Translations under genes and position numbers: made by a program | Part shown: in pieces, positions 15,489 through 23,812 of the stretch | Numbering within the stretch: position 1 is the stretch's first letter | Layout of the letters: each line of letters begins with the position of its first letter | The notes under the pieces: model-generated | What the model was told of the DNA's origin: nothing | Seen by the model: the letters and a program-made list of their open reading frames with translations, nothing else | The model's database searches: none | NCBI GenBank assembly: GCA_028282295.1 | Contig: JANQIE010000181.1 | Location: 1 to 36,409 of the forward strand | DNA length: 36,409 nt | Origin: Desulfobacterales bacterium | Lineage (GTDB): Bacteria; Desulfobacterota; Desulfobacteria; Desulfobacterales; JANQIE01 | Direction of reading: 5' to 3'

Positions 15489-16768
15489 CCCTGTATTTGC
15501 AAGCGGCAACCTATATCGATTGGCAAACCCTGGCATTTAGAACCGGTCATCTGGCGGTTGCGCCGGGCCTGACCGGCGGCATCGACTGGGTCGATGTGCT
15601 GCCGGCCGCCGACGCCCTGTCCCCGGAGGACCGTGTGCTCGACTGCCGCAACCGTCTGGTGACCCACGGCTTTGCCTGCGGGCATCATCATATCTATTCG
15701 GCCCTGGCCCGGGGCATGCCGGCCCCGCCCAAGACGCCGCATAATTTTGTCGAGATTCTGGAGAATATCTGGTGGCGGGTCGACAAGGCCCTGGACCTGG
15801 AGATGATCGAGGCCAGCGCCCTGGTGTCGGCGCTTTACTGCCTTAAAAACGGTGTGACGTTTATTATCGACCACCATGCGTCCCCCTTTGCCATCGAAGG
15901 TTGCCTGGAGACCGTGGCCCGGGCCTTTGACAAAGCCGGTCTGTCCCATCTGCTCTGTTATGAAATGTCGGACCGTGACGGCGACGCCAAACGCGCGCAG
16001 GGGCTGGCCGAATCCGAAGCCTACCTGCAAAGCGGCCGGCAGGGGCATGTGGGACTGCATGCCTCGTTCACCGTGGGCAATGAACTGCTGCAACGTGCCG
16101 TGGCCCTGGCCCGCAGGTACGACACCGGTCTGCACGTGCATGTGGCCGAAGATGCCGCCGACCAAAAGACCTGCCTGCAACGCCACGGCCAACGGGTGGT
16201 GGAACGTTATCAAGCTGCCGGTGCACTCGACTCGTCCAAAACAATCCTGGCCCACTGCATTCATCTGGATGACGCCGAAACCGCCATTTTGCAACAAGCC
16301 CCGGTCTGGATTGCCCAGAGCGTGGAAAGTAATCAGAACAACAACGTCGGATTGGGCGACTACCGCCCATTGAGCGATCGCGTGATGCTCGGCACCGATG
16401 GGATGCACAGCGACATGCTGCGTAGCGCCAAGGCGGCCTTTTTGGCCGGCCAGGCTGTCGAGGGAATCGACATGGCCGGTATCTACCGGCGTTTTCGCAA
16501 GGCCAATAAGTACCTGCGATCCAACGGCTTTGCCGGCGACGGCGCCAACAATCTGGTGATTTTGAATTACAACAGCCCCACCGAAGTGACGGCCGCCAAT
16601 TTTTTGGGGCATTTTGTCTACGGCCTGGATGCCGCCCATGTGGAGAGTGTGATCGCCAACGGCAAACTGGTGGTGGCGAAGAAGAAACTGCTGACCATGG
16701 ACGAGGCCGAGATTTTGGTATTTGCCAGGGAGATGGGACGCAGGCTTTGGGACAAACTGAATGGCTGA
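15485..16768 (+). CDS. ssnA: SsnA-like amidohydrolase
   Basis: 427 residues, starting in an ATGA overlap with the hydroxylase gene and preceded by AAGGTGA. Metal-binding amidohydrolase motifs are in order: GHHHIYSAL (HxH pair), HVHVAED, ILAHCIHL and GTDGMHSDM. The WWRVDKAL stretch and the overall length fit SsnA rather than a generic cytosine deaminase. SsnA is a regular member of selenium-dependent hydroxylase / anaerobic purine degradation clusters and is expected to hydrolyse a ring C-N bond of a reduced or opened purine; the exact substrate is not shown. Direct coupling to the hydroxylase suggests sequential steps. Confidence 0.9.
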   Translation: MTLYLQAATYIDWQTLAFRTGHLAVAPGLTGGIDWVDVLPAADALSPEDRVLDCRNRLVTHGFACGHHHIYSALARGMPAPPKTPHNFVEILENIWWRVDKALDLEMIEASALVSALYCLKNGVTFIIDHHASPFAIEGCLETVARAFDKAGLSHLLCYEMSDRDGDAKRAQGLAESEAYLQSGRQGHVGLHASFTVGNELLQRAVALARRYDTGLHVHVAEDAADQKTCLQRHGQRVVERYQAAGALDSSKTILAHCIHLDDAETAILQQAPVWIAQSVESNQNNNVGLGDYRPLSDRVMLGTDGMHSDMLRSAKAAFLAGQAVEGIDMAGIYRRFRKANKYLRSNGFAGDGANNLVILNYNSPTEVTAANFLGHFVYGLDAAHVESVIANGKLVVAKKKLLTMDEAEILVFAREMGRRLWDKLNG

Positions 16769-17275
16769 AGTTGGGAATTTGAAACTTGAAATTGGAAACT
16801 TGAGATTTGAAACTGGTAGAGGAGAGCGCTGGTCGATATGATTGTCAGGTCTGTTTTATTATCGTCGGTTATTTCTTTCAGAAGGGTTTCCATTCACACC
16901 GAATGTGACGTTCCTGGATGCCCGCCTGCGCGGGCATGACGAGTAGACACGACGGGGCAAAACCTACGTCGTCATTCCCGCCCCGTATCAAGTACGGGGT
17001 AAACTGTGGCGGGAATCCAGGAAATGTCCCAAAATGCGCAAATTGCCCGTTCCGGCGGCCCGCCGCAACGTAAGGGCGTTTTACAAATGTCGGCTACAGG
17101 CAAAAGCCCGGTGCGACTGCCCTTAAGTTAATGACATTGGGTTTCAAGTTTCAAAAAAAGGAATCTTGTCGTTTAGATTCTGGACCCCGGCCTTCGCCGG
17201 GGTGACGGTGTATTTTTTTGCGTCATTTACCAAGTTCCCAGTTTCCAGTTTCAAATTTCAAAAAACAAAAAAACA
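16769..17275. other. 507-bp repeat-mosaic spacer between ssnA and hyuA
   Basis: Left edge: GAATTTGAAACTTGAAATTG tracts (16773-16815). Then come inverted GGATTCCCGCC-type hairpins and a 35-bp segment (16946-16980) that is the exact reverse complement of 23596-23630. The ~130-bp module at 17010-17140 follows (copy at 23652-23783), then a 72-bp arm (17162-17233) inverted at 26011-26082, then CCAGTTTCAAATTTC tracts leading into the hyuA start. No gene is supported. Confidence 0.75.
17162..17233 (+). repeat. 72-bp inverted repeat, left arm
   Basis: 67 of 72 positions match the reverse complement of 26011-26082, including the CCCCGGCCTTCGCCGGGG hairpin and the outer GTCATTTACCAA. The arms bracket about 8.8 kb containing hyuA, ygeW, ygfK, the deaminase and yqeB. 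Confidence 0.85.
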
Positions 17276-18667
17276 ATGCGTTCTACGCTAATCAAAAACG
17301 CCCATATCGTCACATCAACCGATGAATTCGCCGGTGCGATCCATATCAAGGACGGCCGGATCGATGCCATCGGACCGGACGTGGCCGGCGAAGCCGGGGC
17401 GGTCATTGACGCCAAGGGGCGTCTGGTGATGCCCGGCGGGGTGGATGTGCATACCCATTTTACCTTGGACACCGGTGTTGCCAAGGCCCAGGATGATTTT
17501 TACACCGGCACCGTGGCGGCTGCCTGTGGGGGGACCACCTGCATCGTGGATCATCCGGGATTCGGACCGGACGGGTGTGACCTGCATCACCAGTTAAACA
17601 TGTATCAGGCGCGCGCAAAGGGTCGGGCGGTGATCGACTACGGCCTGCACGGGGTGTTGCAGCGGGTGGACGATGCCATCCTGGATGAATTGAACGATCT
17701 GGTTGCCCAGGGCTATCCCAGTGCCAAAGTTTATATGACTTATGCCGGCAAACTCGGCGATGACGATTTGGCGAAGGTTTTGGCGCGCATGCGCCTGGCC
17801 GGCGGTCTTACCGCCGTGCATGCCGAGGACGATGAGATGTTGGTGCGTTTGCGCCGGCAGATGATAAGCGCCGGGCAAACCGACGTGCGCGATTATGCCG
17901 CCAGCCGCCCGGATGATTGTGAGGCCGAAGGGGTGCGTCGTGTTTTGCACCTGGCCGCCCGGGCGGGCGATGCGCCGGTTTATATCGTTCATCTGTCCAC
18001 CGCCAGGGGGCTGGCGCACATCCGGGCGGCCAGGGCGCGCGGGCAACGAAACATTTTTGTGGAGACCTGTCCGCAGTATTTGCTGCTCGATGACGCCTGT
18101 TACCGGATGCCGGACCGGGAGGGGTTGAAGTATGTCATGGCGCCCCCGGTCCGCGCGGCTGCTGATCGCGATGCTTTGTGGCAGGGGCTTGCGGACGGGG
18201 CCGTCGAGGTGGTGGCCACGGATCACTGTCCCTTTGATTTTGCGAAGAAGATGAAGCTGGGCCGGGATGACTTTACCCGTTGTCCCGGCGGCATTCCGGG
18301 CGTGGAGACACGCATGGCGCTGCTGTTCTCCGAAGGGGTGACGGCCGGGCGCATTTCGCGCACCCGGTTTGTGCAGGTCACGGCCACCCGTCCGGCGCAG
18401 ATCATGGGGATGTACCCGCAAAAAGGTGATTTGCTGCCCGGTGCGGATGCCGATCTGGTGATCTTCGATCCGGGGCGCCGGGTGGCGATAGATCACGGGC
18501 GATTGCATCAGAATGTCGATTACACGCCCTACGAAGGGATGACCGTTCGGGGGTGGCCGGTTTTGACCATGGTGCGCGGCCGCGTGGTGGCCCGCGAGGG
18601 TGAGTTTGTGGGCGCCAAAGGGTTTGGGCGCTTTGTTGCGCGCAAGCTTGTGCCCATCCGGAAATAG
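17276..18667 (+). CDS. hyuA: Dihydropyrimidinase/hydantoinase-type cyclic amidase
   Basis: 463 residues, the usual length for hydantoinases. VDVHTHFTLD near residues 55-65 gives the metal-binding HxH, SAKVYMTYAG near 152-161 contains the lysine expected to be carbamylated, and YIVHLST, ETCPQYLLLD and VATDHCPFDF complete the binuclear site. It would hydrolyse a cyclic ureide such as a hydantoin or dihydropyrimidine-like ring, as HyuA (YgeZ) does in related clusters. No ribosome-binding site is evident: an A-rich repeat tract runs right up to the ATG. The last six codons (LVPIRK) and TAG lie on the terminus of a MITE-like element that starts at 18650, so the original C-terminus may have been replaced. 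Confidence 0.92.
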   Translation: MRSTLIKNAHIVTSTDEFAGAIHIKDGRIDAIGPDVAGEAGAVIDAKGRLVMPGGVDVHTHFTLDTGVAKAQDDFYTGTVAAACGGTTCIVDHPGFGPDGCDLHHQLNMYQARAKGRAVIDYGLHGVLQRVDDAILDELNDLVAQGYPSAKVYMTYAGKLGDDDLAKVLARMRLAGGLTAVHAEDDEMLVRLRRQMISAGQTDVRDYAASRPDDCEAEGVRRVLHLAARAGDAPVYIVHLSTARGLAHIRAARARGQRNIFVETCPQYLLLDDACYRMPDREGLKYVMAPPVRAAADRDALWQGLADGAVEVVATDHCPFDFAKKMKLGRDDFTRCPGGIPGVETRMALLFSEGVTAGRISRTRFVQVTATRPAQIMGMYPQKGDLLPGADADLVIFDPGRRVAIDHGRLHQNVDYTPYEGMTVRGWPVLTMVRGRVVAREGEFVGAKGFGRFVARKLVPIRK

Positions 18668-18791
18668 CATCTTTTGGCCCCCGGCGGCGTTCTCGCATCT
18701 TTAAAATCCTCGACATAGCCTGCTATGCCTGCGGTTTTAAAAATGCTCGGGCCTTGCCGGGAACCAAAATCTACTATTTCCGGATGGGCAC
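18650..18791 (-). mobile_element. MITE-like palindromic element, copy 2
   Basis: Starts GTGCCCATCCGGAAATAGCA and ends CTATTTCCGGATGGGCAC; the internal asymmetry places it in the opposite orientation to copies 1, 3 and 4. Flanks are AAGCTT on the left and AAGTTT on the right (5 of 6 identical). It overlaps the 3' end of hyuA and provides its stop codon. Confidence 0.75.
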
Positions 18792-18831
18792 AAGTTTGGC
18801 AAAGAAAGGTTATTATCGATTTGATTCTGGA

Positions 18832-18874
18832 CCCCGGCGCCTGCCCCGGACCTGATCCGAGGCAGGCGCCGGGG
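18832..18874. repeat. 14-bp-stem hairpin between hyuA and ygeW
   Basis: CCCCGGCGCCTGCC (18832-18845) pairs perfectly with GGCAGGCGCCGGGG (18861-18874) around a 15-base loop. No T-run follows, so it is more likely a dispersed palindromic repeat than a rho-independent terminator, though it could stabilise or weaken the transcript between the two genes. Confidence 0.7.
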
Positions 18875-18932
18875 TGACGGGCTGTGATAATGAAAACACC
18901 CCAACCGTTCAATTAAACTGGAGAGCAATAGA

Positions 18933-20126
18933 ATGGATTTACTGGCAATCAAACAACAAATCGAAAAACTCGCGGCCCAAAAGATCGGGATGTATCAAAA
19001 AGACTTTTTGCTTACCTGGGACAAGAGCGAAGACGATCTTGCCGCGGTGTTTTTGACCGCTGAAATTCTGCGCGGGCTGCGTGCGCAGAATATTTCCTGC
19101 CGGGTCTTTGACAGCGGCCTGGCGGTGTCGAATTTCCGGGACAATTCCACCCGCACCCGTTTCAGTTTTGCCGGGGCCGCAAACCTGTTGGGGCTGGCGG
19201 TGCAGGACCTGGATGAGGAAAAGTCCCAGATCGCTCACGGTGAAACCGTGCGTGAAACCGCCAACATGATCGCCTTCATGGCCGATGTCATCGGTATTCG
19301 GGACGACATCTATCTGGGCGCCGGCCATGCCTACATGCTGGCGGTGGCCCAGGCGGTGCAGCAGGGCTATGATGAAGGGGTGCTGCCCCAGCGGTCCACC
19401 CTGGTCAATCTGCAGTGCGATATCGATCATCCCACCCAGACCATGGCGGACCTGTTGCACCTGATCAATTATTTCGGCGGGGTCGCAAATCTGCGGGGCA
19501 AAAAGATTGCCATGACCTGGGCCTATTCGCCTTCGTACGGCAAACCGCTGTCGGTCCCCCAGGGGGTCATCGGCCTGATGAGCCGGTTCGGCATGGAGGT
19601 TGTCCTGGCCCATCCGCAGGGCTATAATGTCATGGCCGAGGTGGAGGCGGTGGCCCGGAAAAACGCTGACCAATCGGGCGGCGCCTACCATCGGGTGGCG
19701 AGCATGGCCGAGGCGTTTGATCAGGCCGATATCGTCTACCCCAAAAGCTGGGCACCCTACGCGGTGATGGAACAGCGGACGCAGTTGCTGCAAAGTGGCG
19801 ATACGGCCGGGTTGAAGGCACTGGAACAGCGCTGCCTGGAAAACAATAAGAAATTTATTGACTGGGAGTGCACCGAAGATCTGATGCGGCGCACCAGAGA
19901 CGGCAAGGCGTTGTACATGCACTGCCTGCCGGCGGACATTTCCGGGGTGAGCTGCGCGCGGGGTGAAGTCGAGGCCCCGGTTTTCGAGCGTTACCGGGTG
20001 CCGCAATACCGGCAAGCCGGTTACAAACCGTATATCATCGCGGCGATGATCTTTTTGAGCCGGTTCCAGAACCCGGCGGCAACGTTGCGTGCGCTGCTTG
20101 AGCGGGGGCGTAAACGGATATTGTAA
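18933..20126 (+). CDS. ygeW: YgeW-type carbamoyltransferase
   Basis: 397 residues, starting at an ATG with GGAG ten bases upstream. The carbamoyl-phosphate-binding FRDNSTRTRFSF is at residues 68-79 and the second conserved block MHCLPADISGVSC is near the C-terminus, as in aspartate/ornithine carbamoyltransferases. The extra length and the inserted TWAYSPSYGKPLSVPQG region fit the knotted YgeW group. In purine-degrading clusters this enzyme is thought to transfer a carbamoyl group between carbamoyl phosphate and a diaminopropionate-type intermediate. Run towards carbamoyl phosphate, it would allow ATP formation through carbamate kinase; no such kinase is in the window. Ten bases separate it from ygfK. 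Confidence 0.92.
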   Translation: MDLLAIKQQIEKLAAQKIGMYQKDFLLTWDKSEDDLAAVFLTAEILRGLRAQNISCRVFDSGLAVSNFRDNSTRTRFSFAGAANLLGLAVQDLDEEKSQIAHGETVRETANMIAFMADVIGIRDDIYLGAGHAYMLAVAQAVQQGYDEGVLPQRSTLVNLQCDIDHPTQTMADLLHLINYFGGVANLRGKKIAMTWAYSPSYGKPLSVPQGVIGLMSRFGMEVVLAHPQGYNVMAEVEAVARKNADQSGGAYHRVASMAEAFDQADIVYPKSWAPYAVMEQRTQLLQSGDTAGLKALEQRCLENNKKFIDWECTEDLMRRTRDGKALYMHCLPADISGVSCARGEVEAPVFERYRVPQYRQAGYKPYIIAAMIFLSRFQNPAATLRALLERGRKRIL

Positions 20127-20136
20127 AGGGGAATCC

Positions 20137-23100
20137 ATGAGTGACAAATTCACCGGCTGTTCAATCGATAAACTGCTTTGCTGGATTCTGGCTGAAGAAA
20201 AGACCGGACAGATATTCGGGTTGCGCAAGGAGCTGTTTTTTGTCCCGGCGGCGGACGACGGTTTCAAGCTGCGGCGCTACGGCCGGCTGCTGGCGACGCC
20301 TATCGGGGTGGCGGCCGGGCCGCATACCCAGTTGGCCCAGAACATCATCACCGCCTATCTTGCCGGTGCCCGCTACATCGAGTTGAAAACGGTTCAGACC
20401 CTGGATGAACTGGCGGTGACCAAGCCGTGCATCGATATGACCGACGAAGGGTATAACTGCGAATGGTCCCAGGAACTGAAGCTGCACCAATCCTTCGACG
20501 AATACCTCAATGCCTGGATCATCCTGCACATCCTTGAGGACCGGTTCGGCTGGGGGGAACCCGGTCAGACCGGTTTTATTTTCAACATGAGTGTGGGCTA
20601 CAACCTGGAAGGGATCATGAATCCCAATGTGCAGACCTTTCTTGACCGGATGACCGACTGCGCGGCGGCCAAGGCCGCCAGAATTGAATTGCTGAAACCG
20701 ATCTACCCGCGGGTGGCCGACCTGGAGATACCGGACCGGATTTCCGACAACCTGACCGTTTCCACCATGCATGGCTGTCCGCCCGACGAGATCGAAAAGA
20801 TCGGGCGTTATTTTATCGAAGCGCGCAAGCTCAACACCACCATCAAGCTCAATCCCACCCTGCTCGGGCCAAAGCGGTTGCGCCGGATTCTGAACAACGA
20901 ACTGGGCTTTGACGTCGCGGTGCCGGATGACGCCTTTGGGCACGATCTGAAATACGAGGCCGGCGTCGATCTGATCCGTTCCCTGCTGGCTGCGGCGGCT
21001 AAAAACCAGGTGGCGTTCAACCTCAAACTGACCAACACCCTGGAGACCACCAACCGGGAGCAGAATCTGCCCGGCCATGAAAAGATGGTCTACATGAGCG
21101 GCCGGGCCCTGCATCCGGTCAGCATCAACCTGGCCCGGCGGCTGCAAACCGATTTTGACGGGCAGCTCGATATCAGTTTTTCAGCCGGGGCGGATTGCTT
21201 CAATCTGGTCGATGTGCTGGCCTGCAATCTGAAACCGGTGACGGTTTGTTCGGATATCCTCAAGCCCGGCGGCTACGGGCGATTGGGGCAGTATTTGGAG
21301 GCGATTAAAGCGGTTTTCACCGCAGCAGACATCGCAAGCCTAGACGCACTTGTGACATCCCGGGGAGATGATTTGAATACGGCCCGGGCCGGTTTGAACA
21401 CCCTGAACCGCTATGCCGATGCAGTGGTAAACGCGGCGGCGTATCAAAAGACGACCTTTGCGTGCGAGAACATCAAGGTGCCCCGTGAACTGACCGCCTT
21501 CGATTGCGTCCAGGCGCCGTGTGTGGCCACCTGCCCGGCCGCCCAGGACATACCGCGCTACATGTACCACACGGCGCGGGGCGAGTTCGACAAGGCGCTT
21601 GATGTCATTCTGGCAACCAATCCGTTTCCGAACGTCCAGGGGATGGTCTGCGATCATTTGTGCCAGTACAAATGCACCCGCATGAACTACGACAGTCCTT
21701 TGTTGATTCGTGCGATCAAACGGTTTGTCGCCCAGACCCGTGCGCACAACCCGCTACGCCGGCCGGCGGCGGCCAACAACGTGAAGGTGGCTGTTATCGG
21801 GGCCGGGCCCTCCGGTTTGGCCTGTGCTTATTTTCTGGCCCTGCAGGGGTTTGCGGTGGAAGTTTTCGAGCGCAAGCAGCAGGCCGGGGGGATGGCGGCC
21901 GACGGCATTCCGTTGTTTCGGCTGGATAATGAAAGTCTGCGCAAAGATATCGACGCCATCGAAGCCCTGGGCGTTGTTATCCGCTTTGGGATTACCGTCG
22001 ACGCCGACCGGTTTGCGGCCTTGCGCAGCGAATTTGACTATGTCTATATCGCCATCGGCGCCCAGCGCAGCATCCGTCTGGGAATCCCCGGCGAGCAAGC
22101 CGCCGGGATCCATGACCAACTCGAATTTCTAAGCGCCGTGCGCCGCGGCCAAGCTCCGGATTTAGGTCAAAACGTTGCCGTGGTGGGGGGCGGCAATTCG
22201 GCCATGGATGCCGCCCGCACGGCCAAACGGCTGGTGGGTCCTGCCGGGAACGTGAGCGTGCTCTACCGTCGCACCCGGCCACAAATGCCGGCCGACGCCG
22301 AAGAGATTCAGGCCGCCGTGGACGAAGGGGTGGCACTGGTGGAACTGACCGCGCCGGAGTGCTTTCTGGTGGAAGACGGGCGGGTAACCGCCAACCTTTG
22401 TTTTCAGATGAAGTTGGGCGGTGTCGATGCCGGTGGCAGGCCCCGGCCGGTCCGGATCGAAGGCTCGGCGTTTGAATTCGAGGTGGACAGCGTTATCACG
22501 GCCATTGGTCAGGAGGTCGAGCTTGATTTTCTTCCGGGGCAGACCCTGCAGACCGACCCCGACACCCTGGCCACCCAACTGGACAATGTCTTTGCGGGCG
22601 GGGATGCGGTGCGGGGGGCGTCCACCCTGATCCGGGCCATCGCCGACGGCAAGCGTGTGGCTGAAGCGATCAGCCGGCGGGCCGCTGTTGAGCATGATGT
22701 GATCGCCGCTGAAGATGAACGCGCAATCGATATCCCTGCCTTACAATGGCGTCAGGCCCGGCGCGAGCCGGGGGCCAGGGCGCCGGAAATCGAGTTCAGC
22801 CGGCGGTTCGGTTTTGATCCGGTAACCCGCACCCTGGATGAAGCCATTGCCCGCAAGGAGGCCGCGCGCTGCCTGCAATGCGATGTCATGTGTAATGTCT
22901 GCACCACGGTCTGCCCCAACCGGGCGAACATCGCCTACCGGATTGAACCGGTGACCGTAACCGTTCAGCGGGCGGTCCGCGCCGGCGACGGGGTGCGTGT
23001 TGAAGATCTGGCATCAATGCGGATCAGACAGTCGTTTCAGATCATCAACATCGGTGATTTGTGCAACGAATGCGGCAACTGCACCACCTTTTGCCCCACC

Positions 23101-23415
23101 GACGGCGCGCCTTACAATGTAAAACCCAAATTTTACCTGAGCAAAGAAGCGTTTGAGGGTGAAGCCGACGGTTACCACCTTGCGGACGCGACGCTGCAGG
23201 CCAAAGTGAACGGCAGGCTAGAACAATTGACCGCGACGGCCGATGGATTGATTTATACCACCGAAGGCATTCAGGCGCGTCTGAATGCGAAAAGTCTGGC
23301 TGCAGAAGAGATTCTGTTTACTTCGGCAAAAGTCGACCAGGTTGAACTGCGTCACGCCGCGCAGATGGCGGTGATGTTTGGCGCTTTGAAGGATATTTAT
23401 CTTTTTAAGAATTGA
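20137..23415 (+). CDS. ygfK: YgfK-type FeS flavoprotein oxidoreductase
   Basis: 1092 residues from the ATG at 20137 (AAAGGGG upstream). Domains in order: a dihydroorotate-dehydrogenase-like TIM barrel (~1-430); a GltD-like FeS helical domain with CVQAPCVATCPAAQDIP (~455-475) and CDHLCQYKC; an FAD Rossmann motif VAVIGAGPSG (~551-560); an NAD(P) motif VAVVGGGNSAM (~679); and a C-terminal ferredoxin part with CLQCDVMCNVCTTVCP (~912) and CNECGNCTTFCP (~976). This is the YgfK architecture, often annotated as a selenate reductase subunit. Its resemblance to dihydropyrimidine dehydrogenase and its place in purine clusters favour NAD(P)H-dependent reduction of a purine or pyrimidine-like ring. It follows ygeW in the same operon; the adjacent deaminase is separated by 397 bp of repeats. 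Confidence 0.93.
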   Translation: MSDKFTGCSIDKLLCWILAEEKTGQIFGLRKELFFVPAADDGFKLRRYGRLLATPIGVAAGPHTQLAQNIITAYLAGARYIELKTVQTLDELAVTKPCIDMTDEGYNCEWSQELKLHQSFDEYLNAWIILHILEDRFGWGEPGQTGFIFNMSVGYNLEGIMNPNVQTFLDRMTDCAAAKAARIELLKPIYPRVADLEIPDRISDNLTVSTMHGCPPDEIEKIGRYFIEARKLNTTIKLNPTLLGPKRLRRILNNELGFDVAVPDDAFGHDLKYEAGVDLIRSLLAAAAKNQVAFNLKLTNTLETTNREQNLPGHEKMVYMSGRALHPVSINLARRLQTDFDGQLDISFSAGADCFNLVDVLACNLKPVTVCSDILKPGGYGRLGQYLEAIKAVFTAADIASLDALVTSRGDDLNTARAGLNTLNRYADAVVNAAAYQKTTFACENIKVPRELTAFDCVQAPCVATCPAAQDIPRYMYHTARGEFDKALDVILATNPFPNVQGMVCDHLCQYKCTRMNYDSPLLIRAIKRFVAQTRAHNPLRRPAAANNVKVAVIGAGPSGLACAYFLALQGFAVEVFERKQQAGGMAADGIPLFRLDNESLRKDIDAIEALGVVIRFGITVDADRFAALRSEFDYVYIAIGAQRSIRLGIPGEQAAGIHDQLEFLSAVRRGQAPDLGQNVAVVGGGNSAMDAARTAKRLVGPAGNVSVLYRRTRPQMPADAEEIQAAVDEGVALVELTAPECFLVEDGRVTANLCFQMKLGGVDAGGRPRPVRIEGSAFEFEVDSVITAIGQEVELDFLPGQTLQTDPDTLATQLDNVFAGGDAVRGASTLIRAIADGKRVAEAISRRAAVEHDVIAAEDERAIDIPALQWRQARREPGARAPEIEFSRRFGFDPVTRTLDEAIARKEAARCLQCDVMCNVCTTVCPNRANIAYRIEPVTVTVQRAVRAGDGVRVEDLASMRIRQSFQIINIGDLCNECGNCTTFCPTDGAPYNVKPKFYLSKEAFEGEADGYHLADATLQAKVNGRLEQLTATADGLIYTTEGIQARLNAKSLAAEEILFTSAKVDQVELRHAAQMAVMFGALKDIYLFKN

Positions 23416-23812
23416 ATGTGGTTATTCATATGGGTTGAAGAGATGTAGCGCAGGGTTTTAAGCCCATCGCCGTCAAGCTATTTCCGGATGGACACAAGCT
23501 AAGAAAAAATGAATAACAATTGAGCGAAATTGCATGTCAAAGTCTGACAACAACACCTAAGCATTTTTGCGCTATCTCCTGGATTCCCGCCTGCGCGGGA
23601 ATGACGACGTAGGTTTTGCCCCGTCGTGTCCAGGCGTTATCCCCGCGCAGGCGGGAATCCAGGAAATGTCCCTAACCGCGCACATTGCTCGTTCCGGCGG
23701 CCGGCCGCAACGTAAGGGCGTTTTACACATGTCGGCTACAGGCAAAAGCTCTGAGCCGTTGCCTTAACTTAATGGCATTGAATTTCAAATTTCGAGTTTC
23801 GAGTTTCAAATT
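23416..23812. other. Repeat-mosaic spacer between ygfK and the deaminase gene
   Basis: Contains a partial match to the 40-bp repeat (near 23438), a lone right terminus of the MITE-like element (23478-23495), a GGATTCCCGCCTGCGCGGGAATG hairpin, and the 35-bp segment 23596-23630 (reverse complement at 16946-16980). The ~130-bp module 23652-23783 (copy at 17010-17140) and TTTCAAATTTCGAGTTTC tracts follow, ending at the ATG. No gene seen. Confidence 0.72.
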
